A DNA stretch of 64,000 nucleotides from Calidifontimicrobium sp035325925. GTDB lineage: Bacteria > Pseudomonadota > Gammaproteobacteria > Burkholderiales > Burkholderiaceae_C. The stretch lies in contig NZ_DAOKZA010000001.1 in assembly GCF_035325925.1 (NCBI RefSeq), forward strand, positions 62,001 through 126,000, given 5' to 3'. Of this stretch, positions 29,818 to 38,941 are shown one piece after another (the first letter of the stretch is position 1; every line of letters begins with the position of its first letter). Both the position numbers and the translations under genes were made by a program. The notes below the pieces were generated by a model. It did no database searches. It saw only the letters and a list, made by a program, of their open reading frames with translations, and had not been told where the DNA came from.

Positions 29818-29871
29818 GCGAGGCTTTCGCCGGCCGCAGCGTCGTCGCCCGCCGGCGCCGCAGGCGGCGCA

Positions 29872-31044
29872 TCAGGCGACGAGGTCGACGACGCCGCGGC
29901 GGCGCAGCGCGACGGCGGGCAAGGCGTCGGTGCCGCGTTCGACGGCATCGCCCCCCGGGCGCGGCGGGGCGTCGGCGTCGCCACCGCGGTCGCGCGGACG
30001 GTCGAACACGCCGCCGCCGGCCAGCATCAGGCCGCTGTCGCGCAGCGCCGCCGCCAGCGCGGGCAGGCTCGCCTCGAGCGCGGTGCGCGTGGCCGCCTGC
30101 GCCGCGCTGAAGTCGACGTGCGCGCGCTGGCCGTCGAGCGCGATGTGCACCGCCACCGGGCCGAGATCGGCGGGGTTCAGCTGCAGCACCGCCTGCTGCA
30201 CGCCGTGGCGGATCCACAGGCCCACCTGCTGGCCCAGCGCCGCGGCGAATGCCGGCGAATGCGGTGGCTGCGGCAGGCGCGCCTCGGGCACCGAGCCACC
30301 GGCGGTGGGGCCCGCCTCGGTCGCGGGCGTCGTGGCGGCCGCGGCGAGGGCGGCGGCGTCGCCGAAGGCCGGCGGCGCGGGAGTGCTGCCGGCCGCCGTC
30401 GTCGGCACGATCGCGTCGCCCGGCGCCGCGGACGATGCGGCCAGCGCGGCCGCCTCGGCGCGCACGCCGCGTTCGGCCAGCGCGGCGGCGAACGCGCCCG
30501 CGTCGGCCGCCTGCAGCGCGTCGCCGGCGCGGCGCGGTGTCGTGGCCGCGGTGGCCGGCGCCGCGCCGGCGTCGTGCGCGGACCCGCCGAGCACACGGCG
30601 CGCGGCGGCGTCGTCCGCGCCACCGGCATGCGGCCACGCTGCCGCAGGGGCGCGGGCGCCAGCGCGCCCCGGCGCGGCGGACCGGCCGGCGTCGTCGGTG
30701 GCGGTGGCGTCGACCGCGGACGCCGCCGCGACGGCAGCCGGATCGGCAGGCGCGCCCGACGGCGAGCGGGCGGCGAGCTGCTCCGCGAGCCAGGCGCCGG
30801 GGGCGGGGTCGGTGGCCTCGGCGGCCAGGCCACCGGCTGCGTCGGGACCGAGCGGGTCGCCGTCGTGCGTCTCGGCGCGCCGCCCGCCCGCGCCGCCGTC
30901 GTGCGGCTGCGGCGTCGCGGCCAGGTTCAGGTCGAACAGCGCGGCGAAGGTGCCGGCGTCGCTGCGCGCCGCGTCGGCGCGCGGCACCGCGGTGGCGGCA
31001 CCGGCGGCCGTGGTCGGGGGCAGGGTGGGGGTGGCCGGGTTCAT
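29872..31044 (-). CDS. fliK: Flagellar hook-length control protein FliK
   Basis: A 390-residue protein. The first roughly 260 residues are Ala/Pro-rich low complexity, as expected for the exported ruler region. The C-terminal Flg_hook domain has LQLNPADLGPVAVHIALDG, QRAHVDFSAAQAATRTALE and LPALAAALRDSGLML, which switches export specificity when the hook is finished. Its position between fliJ and fliL is usual. The start ATG gives a short gap of 13 bp from the fliJ stop. Confidence 0.9.
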   Translation of the reverse strand: MNPATPTLPPTTAAGAATAVPRADAARSDAGTFAALFDLNLAATPQPHDGGAGGRRAETHDGDPLGPDAAGGLAAEATDPAPGAWLAEQLAARSPSGAPADPAAVAAASAVDATATDDAGRSAAPGRAGARAPAAAWPHAGGADDAAARRVLGGSAHDAGAAPATAATTPRRAGDALQAADAGAFAAALAERGVRAEAAALAASSAAPGDAIVPTTAAGSTPAPPAFGDAAALAAAATTPATEAGPTAGGSVPEARLPQPPHSPAFAAALGQQVGLWIRHGVQQAVLQLNPADLGPVAVHIALDGQRAHVDFSAAQAATRTALEASLPALAAALRDSGLMLAGGGVFDRPRDRGGDADAPPRPGGDAVERGTDALPAVALRRRGVVDLVA

Positions 31045-31057
31045 CGCGGGGTCGGGT

Positions 31058-31522
31058 TCAGGCGCCGCCGCCGACGGCGACCGCGGGCCACGGGGCTGCC
31101 GCGCGCTGCAGCCGCGCGGCGGCCTCGTCGCCGGCCTTCTGCTCGCGGCGCACGGCGCCGCGCCGCTGCTCGTGCGCGCGCCGCTCGATCAGCCTGCGCA
31201 CCGACGCGACGCGCACCTGCCGCGCGGCGAGCTCGTCGCGGCACTGCCCGGCGTGCGCCGCGGCCTGCGCGGCGTGGCGCTGCTGCTGCGCGATCGCGTC
31301 GTCGAGCCGCGTCATGAAGCCGCGGTAGCACTGCACCACCGACACGCTGGCGCCCTGCGCGAACTGCGCACCCCAGCGGGCGCGGTATTCGTCGCGGTAG
31401 CCGGCCAGCATCTCGGCCTGCGACTGCGCGCGCCGCGCGTCGTCCTCGGCCTGCTGCAGGCGGCGCAGCGCGGTGTCGCGCAGGGCCTCTTCGCGTTCGA
31501 GCAACAGGTGCAGGGTGGGCAT
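31058..31522 (-). CDS. fliJ: Flagellar export chaperone/regulator FliJ
   Basis: A 154-residue, highly charged coiled-coil protein (LLLEREEALRDTALRRLQQAEDDARRAQ ... RRLIERRAHEQRR). FliJ is the central stalk of the FliI ATPase and helps load export substrates. The call rests on length, coiled-coil character and location directly after fliI. The C-terminus is Ala-rich. The ATG lies 29 bp after the fliI stop. Confidence 0.9.
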   Translation of the reverse strand: MPTLHLLLEREEALRDTALRRLQQAEDDARRAQSQAEMLAGYRDEYRARWGAQFAQGASVSVVQCYRGFMTRLDDAIAQQQRHAAQAAAHAGQCRDELAARQVRVASVRRLIERRAHEQRRGAVRREQKAGDEAAARLQRAAAPWPAVAVGGGA

Positions 31523-31551
31523 GGCGTCTCGCGGGAGTGGGGTCGTGGGGG

Positions 31552-32970
31552 TCATTCGGGTCGTGCGCCGACGGTGGCCCGCAGCTGCGCGCGGCTGTCG
31601 GCCAGCGGCGCGCGTTCGTGCATGTCCTGCTGCAGCAGCGCCTCGAGCGCTGGGCGCAGCCGCACGGCGGCGTCGAGCTCGGGGTCGTGGCCGGGCGCGT
31701 ACGCGCCCACCTGGATCAGGTCGCGCGCCTTCGACAGCCGCGCCAGCAGCTGGCGCACGCGCCGCGCCGCGTCGAGCTGCTCGCGCGGCGCGATCGCCGT
31801 CATCACCCGCGAGATCGAGCGCTCGACGTCGATCGCCGGGTAGTGGCCGCTCTCGGCGAGCTCGCGCGACAGCACGATGTGCCCGTCGAGGATGCCGCGC
31901 GCCGCGTCGGCGATCGGGTCCTGCGGGTCGTCGCCCTCGGTGAGCACGGTGTAGAACGCGGTGATCGAGCCGACGCCGTTCAGGCCGTTGCCGCTGCGTT
32001 CGACCAGCGCGGGCATCTTCGCGAACACGCTCGGCGGGTAGCCCTTGGTGGCCGGCGGCTCGCCGATGGCCAGCGCGATCTCGCGCTGCGCCATCGCGTA
32101 GCGCGTCAGGCTGTCCATCAGCAGCAGCACGTGCTGGCCGCGGTCGCGGAAGTGCTCGGCGATGGCGGTGGCGTAGCCCGCGCCCTGCAGCCGCAGCAGC
32201 GGCGGCGCGTCGGCGGGCGCGGCGACCACCACGCTGCGCGCGCGGCCCTCGGCCTCGAGGATGTCCTCGATGAACTCCTTGACCTCGCGCCCGCGCTCCC
32301 CGATGAGCCCGACGACGATCACGTCGGCGGCGGTGTAGCGCGCCATCATGCCCAGCAGCACGCTCTTGCCGACGCCGGTGCCGGCGAACAGCCCGATGCG
32401 CTGGCCGCGGCCGACGGTGAGCAGCGCGTTGATCGCGCGCACGCCGGTGTCCAGCGGCTGGCGGATCGGGTCGCGGTCCATCGCGTTGATCGGGCGGCGC
32501 GTCATCGGCTCGTCGCGGGTGTGCGCGATCGGGCCCAGGCGGTCGATCGGCTGGCCCATCGAGTCGACGACGCGCCCGAGCAGGCCTTCGCCCATCGGCA
32601 GGTGCAGTCCGCGGTCCTCGCTGCGGCGCCAGGGGTGCACCTGCTCGCCGAGCACCGGCGGCACCACGGGCACGTCGCGCGGCACGACGCGCGCGCCGCT
32701 GGCCAGGCCGTGCAGTTCGCCGGTGGCCATCAGGTAGGCGCGGTCGCCGTGGAAACCGACGACCTCGGCAAGCACCGGCGCGGCGCCGCTGACGCGCACC
32801 TCGCACACCGCGCCCACCGGCACGCGCACCCCGGCGGCCTCGAGCACCAGCCCGGTGACGCGCACCAGCGTGCCCTCGGTGGCCAGCGGCTGCGGCGTCG
32901 CGGCCCAGTTGCGCAGGTCCTGCAGGTAGCGCGTCCAGCGCTGCGTGCGCGCCTCGGCGGTGGTCGTCAC
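31552..32970 (-). CDS. fliI: Flagellum-specific ATPase FliI
   Basis: A 472-residue F1-beta-like ATPase. Walker A GLFAGTGVGKS, Walker B region HVLLLMDSLTRYA, and family motifs GLIGERGREVKEF and GSITAFYTVLTEGDD are all present. The N-terminal domain (about 20-100) is the beta barrel. It energises loading of export substrates at the membrane. It starts at a GTG overlapping the fliH stop by 4 bp, so FliH and FliI are translationally coupled. Confidence 0.96.
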   Translation of the reverse strand: MTTTAEARTQRWTRYLQDLRNWAATPQPLATEGTLVRVTGLVLEAAGVRVPVGAVCEVRVSGAAPVLAEVVGFHGDRAYLMATGELHGLASGARVVPRDVPVVPPVLGEQVHPWRRSEDRGLHLPMGEGLLGRVVDSMGQPIDRLGPIAHTRDEPMTRRPINAMDRDPIRQPLDTGVRAINALLTVGRGQRIGLFAGTGVGKSVLLGMMARYTAADVIVVGLIGERGREVKEFIEDILEAEGRARSVVVAAPADAPPLLRLQGAGYATAIAEHFRDRGQHVLLLMDSLTRYAMAQREIALAIGEPPATKGYPPSVFAKMPALVERSGNGLNGVGSITAFYTVLTEGDDPQDPIADAARGILDGHIVLSRELAESGHYPAIDVERSISRVMTAIAPREQLDAARRVRQLLARLSKARDLIQVGAYAPGHDPELDAAVRLRPALEALLQQDMHERAPLADSRAQLRATVGARPE

Positions 32971-33686
32971 GTCCGGTCCTCCGCTGCGCCGTCGACCCAC
33001 GGCACGGCCTGTCCCAGCGACGCCGCGGCCTGCGCCCAGCGCGTGGCGATGCCCGCGTCGACGCGACCCAGGTCGGACTCGACGATGCAGCCGCCGCGCG
33101 CCACGTCGGGCGAGGCGACCAGCCGCGCGCCGCGCGCGGCCAGCGCCTCGGCGGCGCCCTCGGCGACCAGCGGCTGGTCGTCGGGGTGCACGCTGATGCG
33201 GATGTGGCGCGCCGACATCAGCACCGCGGCCAGCGCGTCCTCGGCGACGCGGGTCACCAGCTCGGGGCGCGTGGCCAGTTCGCTGCGCACGACCTGGCGC
33301 GCCAGCTCGACGGCGGTGTGCGCCAGCGTGGCGGCCATCTCGCGTTCGAGGCCGAGCAGCGCGGCGTCGAAGCGCTCGAGCAGCGCGCCCACCTGTGCCG
33401 TCGTCTGCGCCGCGAAGCTGCGCTTGAAGCCGTCGAGCGCGACCAGGCCGTCGCGGTAGCCGTCGTGGTAGCCGGCCTGGCGCGCGGCGTCGAGCCGCGA
33501 GGAACCCGGCTCGGTGCCGGCGGTCGACGGCTCGTCGGCGGCGTCGCCCGCGCCGCGGCCGGCGTCGCCCGGCGCGCCGCCGCCGAACGCGTCGGGGGTC
33601 CAGGCGGCGAAGTCGCGCAGCTCCTCGCGCGGGATGAAACGCGCGTAGTTCGGGACGCGGTCGACGGGCTTGTTCGGGTTCGACAT
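32967..33686 (-). CDS. fliH: Flagellar assembly protein FliH
   Basis: A 239-residue protein. The N-terminus has the conserved FIPREELRDFAAW, a Gly/Ala-rich segment, GYHDGYRDG (the GxxxG-type helix used for dimerisation) and the C-terminal V-ATPase E-like domain (VRSELATRPELVTRVAEDAL, ISVHPDD, GGCIVESDLGRVDAGI). FliH binds and regulates FliI and docks it at the C-ring. It overlaps fliI and lies 12 bp after fliG. Confidence 0.95.
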   Translation of the reverse strand: MSNPNKPVDRVPNYARFIPREELRDFAAWTPDAFGGGAPGDAGRGAGDAADEPSTAGTEPGSSRLDAARQAGYHDGYRDGLVALDGFKRSFAAQTTAQVGALLERFDAALLGLEREMAATLAHTAVELARQVVRSELATRPELVTRVAEDALAAVLMSARHIRISVHPDDQPLVAEGAAEALAARGARLVASPDVARGGCIVESDLGRVDAGIATRWAQAAASLGQAVPWVDGAAEDRT

Positions 33687-33698
33687 CGGCGCGGCCCG

Positions 33699-34703
33699 TC
33701 AGACGTACTGGTCGTCGCCGCTGCCGCCGAGCACGATCTGCCCTTCGTCGGCGAGGCGGCGCACGATCTTCAGCATCTCCTTCTGTTCGGCCTCGACCTC
33801 CGACAGGCGCACCGGCCCGCGCGACTCGAGGTCCTCGCGCAGCGTCTCGGCGGCGCGCGTGGACATGTTGCGGAAGACCTTGTCGCGCAGCGTCGGGCTC
33901 GCGCCCTTGAGCGCGACCACCAGCGACTCGCTCTGCACCTCCTTGAGCAGGGCCTGGATGCCCTTGTCCTCGAGCTGCTCGAGGTCGTCGAAGGTGAACA
34001 TGTTGTCCATGATCTTCTGCGCGAGGTCGGCGTCGGCCTCGCGGATGTAGTCGAGCACCGAGGTCTCGACCGAGCTGCCCAGCAGGTTGATGATCTCGGC
34101 GGCGGTCTTCGCGCCGCCCAGCGACGACTTCTTCAGCCGGTCGCCGCCGGCGAGCACGCGGCTGAGCACGTCGTTGAGGTCCTTCAGCGCCGACGGCTGG
34201 ATGCCGTCGAGGGTGGCCACGCGCACCAGCACCTCGTTGCGCTGGCGCTCGCCGAAGCACTTGAGCACCTCGCTGGCGTGTTCGTGGTCGAGGTGCACGA
34301 GGATCGCCGCGACGATCTGCGGGTGCTCGTTGCGCAGCAGCTCGGCCACCGAGCCGGGGTCCATCCACTTCAGGCTCTCGATGCCCGAGACGTCGCTGCC
34401 CTGCAGGATGCGCTCGATCAGCAGGTTGGCCTTGTCGTCGCCGAGTGCCTTGCGCAGCACCGACTTGACGTACTCGTCGTTGTCGGCGACCAGCGTGCTG
34501 TGCTCCCCGGCGACGGTGTGGAAGCGCTCGAGCACCGCGTCGACCTTCTCGCGCGGCACCGTGCGCATCCTCGCGATGGCCTCGCCGACGCGCTGCACCT
34601 CCTTCGGCGCGAGGTGCTTGAAGACCTCGGCGGCCTCCTCCTCGCCGAGCGACATCAGCAGGATCGCCGCGTCCTCGATGCCCTGGTCGTCGAGCGCGGC
34701 CAT
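33699..34703 (-). CDS. fliG: Flagellar motor switch protein FliG
   Basis: A 334-residue protein with the three FliG domains. The N-terminal domain binds FliF (AAILLMSLGEEEAAEVFKHL), the middle domain has EHPQIVAAILVHL (the EHPQ motif), and the C-terminal torque domain has the charged helix LREDLESRGPVRLSEVEAEQKE facing MotA. Two bases separate it from fliF. It is complete in length. Confidence 0.97.
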   Translation of the reverse strand: MAALDDQGIEDAAILLMSLGEEEAAEVFKHLAPKEVQRVGEAIARMRTVPREKVDAVLERFHTVAGEHSTLVADNDEYVKSVLRKALGDDKANLLIERILQGSDVSGIESLKWMDPGSVAELLRNEHPQIVAAILVHLDHEHASEVLKCFGERQRNEVLVRVATLDGIQPSALKDLNDVLSRVLAGGDRLKKSSLGGAKTAAEIINLLGSSVETSVLDYIREADADLAQKIMDNMFTFDDLEQLEDKGIQALLKEVQSESLVVALKGASPTLRDKVFRNMSTRAAETLREDLESRGPVRLSEVEAEQKEMLKIVRRLADEGQIVLGGSGDDQYV

Positions 34704-34705
34704 GC

Positions 34706-36379
34706 TCAGGAGGCTCCCCCGCTGACCCAGCCGCGCACCACGCCGGCCACCGCGGCCGGGTTCTCGCGCGCCAGCTGCCGCGCGCGGTCGAGCCGCTCGC
34801 TCGAGCGCGGCGCCTCGAGCGCGGGCAGCGTCGGTGCGCCGGCTTCACCGGGCCGGTCGGCGACCACCGCGTCGAGCCGCGCGCCCAGCGCCGGCGGCGC
34901 GATCGTGCGCAGCGCCGGGCGCACCATGCCGAACACCGCGACCAGCGCGACCAGCGTCAGCGCGGCCGGCACCGCCCAGGCGCGCAGCAGGTCCAGCGCC
35001 CAGGGCTGACGCCACGCCGGCAGCACCTCGGGCTCGGGCGGCGTCTCGACGCGGAACGGCGCGTTGATCACGCGCACCGAGTCGCCGCGATCCTTGCTGA
35101 AGCCGATGCTCTCCTGGACCAGCGCGGTGAGCTTGTCGAGCTCTTCCTTGGACAGCGGGGTGCTGGTGGGCTTGCCCTTCGCGTCGGTGCCGGTGCGGTG
35201 GTTGACGACCACCGCGGCGTTCAGGCGCTTGACGTTGCCGGTGGCGGCGCGCGTCACGCGCACGGTCTTGTCGACCTCGTAGTTCGTGACCTGGTCGCGG
35301 CGCAGGCTGCCGGCGCCGGCACCGCCCTGCGCGGCCTGCAGGGCGGGCGCGGTGCCCTCGATCGGCGCGCTGGCGGGCACGGGTGGCTGGTTGCTCGCCG
35401 CCCCGGGCACGCCGCTGGGCGCCGTCGGCGTCGCGCTGTTGGCCTCGGAGACCTGCTGGCTGCGCACCGCCGCCGGCGCGTTGCCCTGGTTCGGGCTGAA
35501 CAGCTCCGAGGTCGACTCGGTCTGCGAGAAGTCGACCTCGGCGGTGACGGTGGCGCGCAGGTTGTCGCGTCCGACCAGCGGCTCGAGCAGGTCGACGACG
35601 CGCTTGACGTAGGCCTGCTCGACCTGCTGCACGTACTGCAGCTGCTGCGCGTCGAGCCCCTGCTGCGCGAGCGACTCCGACGGGCCCGACAGCAGCGTGC
35701 CGTCGTGGTCGAGCACGCTGACCGCCTTCGGGTTCATCTCGGGCACCGACGACGACACCAGGTGCACGATGCCGGCGACCTGCGCGCGTTCGAGCGTGCG
35801 CCCGGGGTACAGCGTCAGCAGCACGCTGGCGCTGGGTTTTTGCTGCTCGCGGAAGAAACCGTTCTGGTTCGGCAGCGCCAGGTGCACGCGCGCCGACTGC
35901 ACCGCCGACAGCGCGCCGATCGAACGCGTGAGCTCGCCCTCGAGCCCGCGCTGGAAGGTCAGCCGTTCCTGGAACTGGGTCTGGCCGAAGCGCGCATTGT
36001 CCATCAGCTCGAAGCCGACGACCCCGCCCTTGGGCAGCCCGGCCGAGGCCAGCTTGAGGCGCGCGTCGTGCACGCGGTCGGCGGGCACCAGGATCGCGCT
36101 GCCGCCCTCGGCGTGTTTGTACGGCACCGCCATCTGCGACAGCTGCGCGATGATCGCGCCGCCGTCCTTGTCCGACAGGTTCGCGTACAGCACGCGCCAG
36201 TCGCCCTGGCGACCCCACAGCGCCAGCGCCACGAGCACCGCGACGAGCGCCGCGATGCCGGCGCCGAGCAGCAGCCGCGACCGCAGCGGCATCGTCGCCA
36301 GGCGGGCGAAGGCGCCGCCGCCCGATGCGGGCCCGGCGGCGACGGCATTCGGCGAGGCGGGGATCAGGGCGTTGTCCAT
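34706..36379 (-). CDS. fliF: Flagellar MS-ring protein FliF
   Basis: A 557-residue protein. Membrane helices lie at about 35-55 and 445-470. Between them are the ring-building motifs (VLYANLSDKDGGAII, PKGGVVGFELMD, RSIGALSAVQSARVHLALP) and a variable Pro/Ala loop. The C-terminal tail binds FliG. The ATG at 36379 is chosen because upstream codons are low complexity and lie in the shared fliE-fliF promoter region. It is the first gene of the fliFGHIJK run. Confidence 0.95.
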   Translation of the reverse strand: MDNALIPASPNAVAAGPASGGGAFARLATMPLRSRLLLGAGIAALVAVLVALALWGRQGDWRVLYANLSDKDGGAIIAQLSQMAVPYKHAEGGSAILVPADRVHDARLKLASAGLPKGGVVGFELMDNARFGQTQFQERLTFQRGLEGELTRSIGALSAVQSARVHLALPNQNGFFREQQKPSASVLLTLYPGRTLERAQVAGIVHLVSSSVPEMNPKAVSVLDHDGTLLSGPSESLAQQGLDAQQLQYVQQVEQAYVKRVVDLLEPLVGRDNLRATVTAEVDFSQTESTSELFSPNQGNAPAAVRSQQVSEANSATPTAPSGVPGAASNQPPVPASAPIEGTAPALQAAQGGAGAGSLRRDQVTNYEVDKTVRVTRAATGNVKRLNAAVVVNHRTGTDAKGKPTSTPLSKEELDKLTALVQESIGFSKDRGDSVRVINAPFRVETPPEPEVLPAWRQPWALDLLRAWAVPAALTLVALVAVFGMVRPALRTIAPPALGARLDAVVADRPGEAGAPTLPALEAPRSSERLDRARQLARENPAAVAGVVRGWVSGGAS

Positions 36380-36562
36380 CGGGGCTGTGGGCGCGTGGCG
36401 GCAGGGCCGGTTCTCGACGGGGTCGATTGTTCGGAAGCGCCCCCGCGCCGATGAAGCGAACAGGGGCGCAAACGCGCGGCACTTCACCCCGCGGCGCGGC
36501 GGCCGTGCGACTACAGTGGACAGCGTGCAGGAGGACCGACGCGCCCGATCGGCGACCCGACG
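36380..36562. promoter_or_regulatory. Divergent fliF/fliE control region
   Basis: 183 bp between the divergent starts. At 36423-36473, minus strand, the blocks GCCCCTG, TTCGC, ATCGGCG, GGGGGCG and CCGAACAATCG repeat the series seen before fliL. A TACAGT at 36512-36517 could be the -10 element for fliE. Class II control by FlhDC is plausible, since flhDC is in this window, but it is inferred. Confidence 0.5.
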
Positions 36563-36892
36563 ATGAAACTCGAGCTCAAGCCCTTCGACTTCGCCCAGGC
36601 CGTGGCGCGCGCCGGGCTGCGCACCGACGGCACGCCGCTCGCGGCGCGCGGTGCGCCGGCGGCGCAGGCGCCGAGCTTCCAGCAGGCGATGACGCAGGCG
36701 CTGAAGTCGGTCAGCGCGCAGCAGTCCGAGGCGCAGCGCCTGCAGCGCGAACTGCAACTGGACAACCCGCAGGTCAGCCTCGAGCAGACGATGGTCGCGA
36801 TGCAGCGCGCGCAGATCGGCTTCCAGGCCACGCTGCAGGTGCGCAACCGGCTGGTGCAGGCCTATTCCGAGATCATGAACATGCAGGTTTAG
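36563..36892 (+). CDS. fliE: Hook-basal body complex protein FliE
   Basis: A 109-residue protein with the FliE pattern: N-terminal disordered part, SFQQAMTQALKSVSAQQSEA, NPQVSLEQTMVAMQRAQIGFQATLQVRNRLVQAY and the ending EIMNMQV. FliE links the MS ring to the rod. The last codons (AAC ATG CAG GTT TAG) lie within the left attachment core of the integrated element; the equivalent original ending (AAC ATG CAG GTG TGA) is found 9.05 kb away at 45931-45945. The encoded protein is therefore unchanged by the insertion. Its own transcription terminator was displaced. Confidence 0.95.
   Translation: MKLELKPFDFAQAVARAGLRTDGTPLAARGAPAAQAPSFQQAMTQALKSVSAQQSEAQRLQRELQLDNPQVSLEQTMVAMQRAQIGFQATLQVRNRLVQAYSEIMNMQV
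36876..36888 (+). other. attL core, inside fliE 3' end
   Basis: TGAACATGCAGGT, identical to 45929-45941. It covers the codons for N-M-Q-V of FliE. The crossover within this core leaves fliE intact, as tRNA-integrating elements do with tRNA 3' ends. Confidence 0.8.
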
Positions 36893-36968
36893 CCCCTGGC
36901 GCATGAGTTCTGATCTGAGCACTGGCAACAGGTTAGGAGTGCTCTAGGTATCGTTAGGTTATGCTTCA

Positions 36969-37001
36969 GGGTATCAAGTCGATACCCGGAGGCGATACCC
37001 G
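36969..37001 (+). promoter_or_regulatory. Candidate integrase arm sites, left end
   Basis: CGATACCCG occurs at 36980-36988 and 36993-37001, with an inverted GGGTATC at 36969-36975. The same 9-mer occurs twice near the right end (45868-45888). The left pair brackets GGAGG, the integrase ribosome site, and ends at the base before the ATG, so binding there could also repress integrase synthesis. Confidence 0.55.
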
Positions 37002-38045
37002 ATGCTTACCGATGCGCAGATCAAGAAGCTGGCGACGCCGGCGAAGGACCAGCTCATCCCCGCCGGCGACAGGTCCGGCCTGTACCTTCGCCTGCGTGCC
37101 ACCGGCCGCAGGACGTGGGTGCTGCGCCGGCGCGTGGGTGGCGCCTGGCGGGTGGAAACGTTGGGCGACTGGCCGAAGGTGACGGCGCTCAACGCGCGGC
37201 GCCAGGCGGGCACGACCGAGCCGCGCCAGGCTGCCGCCGTGACGTTCGGCGATGCGGTCGACGACTTCTACGACGAGGCGATCGAGCCGCGCTACCGCAG
37301 CAAGCCGCTCGAGACGAAGGCCTACCTCACGCGCGACTGCGCCAAGCTGGCGCCGATGCGGCTGGACAAGGTGAGCCGCGCCGACGTCGTGGGCGTCATC
37401 CGCGCGAAGGCCGCCACCGCCCCGAATGCGGCCGCCAAGCTGCTGGCGATCGTGCGGCAGTTCTTCAACTGGGCGCTCCTCGGCGGGCTGATCCAGTCCG
37501 ACCCGACCGCCGGCCTGACCGGGCGCGCTCTGCTGATCCCGGCGCAGCAGCCGCGCGAGCGAAAGCTCGCCGACGACGAACTGCGTGCTCTGTGGGCGCT
37601 GCCCGACGAGCCCTACGGCCGCTTGCTGCGGTTCGCGCTGCTGACCGGCTGCCGCATCGGCGAGGCGCAGCAGCTCGAGGCCGGCCAGATCACCGGCGAC
37701 CTGTGGACGATCCCGCTCACGAAGAACGGCCGCCCGCACACCGTGCCGCTGTCGCCGACCGCCGCGGCGCTGGCGGCCGCCGGCTGGCCGCGACGCAGCT
37801 ACGAGGCGCTGTGGAGCTACTTCGTGGCGCAGAAGATCGGCTGGCGGCCGCACGACCTGCGCCGCACCGCGGCCACCAGGATGCGCGCGGCCGGCGTCTC
37901 GAGCGACGTCATCGAGGCGGTGCTCAACCACTCGCCGACGCGCCTGGTGCGCCACTACCAGCAGCCCGACATGGTGCCGGCGATGCGCGAGGCGCTGCTG
38001 GTGCTCGAGCGCCACATCCTCGCGACGGTGGGGGGTGGCGCATGA
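37002..38045 (+). CDS. int: Tyrosine recombinase/integrase (P4 type)
   Basis: A 347-residue integrase. The N-terminal DUF4102-like domain has DRSGLYLRLRATGRRTWVLRR. A core-binding domain lies at about 75-165, and the catalytic domain carries R218 (LLTGCRIGEAQ), H284/R287 (PHDLRRTAATRM), H310 (LNHSP) and Y319 (RHYQQPD). All catalytic residues are present, so it should be active. GGAGG lies 9 bp before the ATG and is flanked by putative arm sites. It overlaps the next gene by 4 bp. It is a little shorter than typical P4 integrases of about 400 residues. Confidence 0.95.
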   Translation: MLTDAQIKKLATPAKDQLIPAGDRSGLYLRLRATGRRTWVLRRRVGGAWRVETLGDWPKVTALNARRQAGTTEPRQAAAVTFGDAVDDFYDEAIEPRYRSKPLETKAYLTRDCAKLAPMRLDKVSRADVVGVIRAKAATAPNAAAKLLAIVRQFFNWALLGGLIQSDPTAGLTGRALLIPAQQPRERKLADDELRALWALPDEPYGRLLRFALLTGCRIGEAQQLEAGQITGDLWTIPLTKNGRPHTVPLSPTAAALAAAGWPRRSYEALWSYFVAQKIGWRPHDLRRTAATRMRAAGVSSDVIEAVLNHSPTRLVRHYQQPDMVPAMREALLVLERHILATVGGGA

Positions 38046-38467
38046 AGGTCGATATCGGCGCCGCGCTGCGCCGTGCGTCGCCGCAGGGCCGCATCGCCTA
38101 CCTGCGCCGCCGGCTCGACCTCGGCGAGCTGCGCGACGTCGCGACGCGCGAGGCGATCGCGGTCGAGGTCGGCGAGCTGCAGGCGATGCTCGACGCCGGG
38201 TACGTGCCGGCGCCGAGGAAGCTCATGCTGCGCCTGACGCACGTCGAGCGGCGCTACCTGCAGGCGCTGGTCGATCAGACGTCTAGGGCGCACGCGCGAT
38301 ACGGCAGCAAGCTGACCGACTCGCAGAAGCGCCGCCTGGTGGAACAGTACGAACACCGGGTTCGCGACGGCCAGAAGTACGGCGCCATCAAGGCGCTGGC
38401 GCGTGCCTTCGACGTGAGCGAGCGCACCGTGAGCGAGATCGTCGCGCCGAAGAGAATTCGGAAGTAG
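38042..38467 (+). CDS. Small helix-turn-helix protein
   Basis: A 141-residue protein overlapping the integrase stop (ATGA). The N-terminal half is helical and charged (YLRRRLDLGELRDVATREAIAVEV). The C-terminal part KYGAIKALARAFDVSERTVSEIVAPKR looks like a helix-turn-helix of the transposase/resolvase class. It may regulate integration or early transcription. No named family is recognised. The 108 bp after it contain no gene. Confidence 0.65.
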   Translation: MKVDIGAALRRASPQGRIAYLRRRLDLGELRDVATREAIAVEVGELQAMLDAGYVPAPRKLMLRLTHVERRYLQALVDQTSRAHARYGSKLTDSQKRRLVEQYEHRVRDGQKYGAIKALARAFDVSERTVSEIVAPKRIRK

Positions 38468-38575
38468 CGCCGCGACTTCCGACTCCATGCCAACAATGCC
38501 GAAGCACGTCATCAACGGCGTGCGCTAGGCCCGGCAAGAGGACCGCTGCACGCCACCACCAGGAGCGTGCAGCAC

Positions 38576-38941
38576 ATGAACCCCCTACCTGTCGTCGAGA
38601 GCATCACGGCGCTCGAGGGCGAGCCCGAGCGCGACTCGACCGCCGGCGAGTGGGCCGCGTGGGCGATCCGCCGGCGCCTGCCGAGCGAGCTGGCGCACAA
38701 GGTCGCGCTGCGCTGGCCGGCCGACGTGACCGATCTCACCGGCATCCCCGAGCAGACCCTCAAGGCGCACCGCGCCGCCGGCGACCACCCGCGCCTGTAC
38801 GCGATCGGCCGCGCGCTGTTCACGACCCGGCGCGACGTCGAGGCCTGGCTGCAGCAGCACGCGCTCGAGCACGGACAGCTGGTGCGGCCTGCCACCGTGC
38901 CGCGCGGCACTCGCCGCGCCCGGCGGGAGGTGGCAGCGTGA
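38576..38941 (+). CDS. Excisionase-like DNA-binding protein
   Basis: A 121-residue protein. The central segment LTGIPEQTLKAHRAAGDHPRLYAIGRALFTTRRDVEAWLQQH resembles winged-helix excisionase/AlpA-type proteins: a short HTH, a wing and the DVEAWL helix. Such proteins direct excision or activate integrase genes in satellites. AGGAG lies 10 bp before the ATG. The downstream gene overlaps by 4 bp. The role is inferred from fold-level resemblance and position. Confidence 0.6.
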   Translation: MNPLPVVESITALEGEPERDSTAGEWAAWAIRRRLPSELAHKVALRWPADVTDLTGIPEQTLKAHRAAGDHPRLYAIGRALFTTRRDVEAWLQQHALEHGQLVRPATVPRGTRRARREVAA

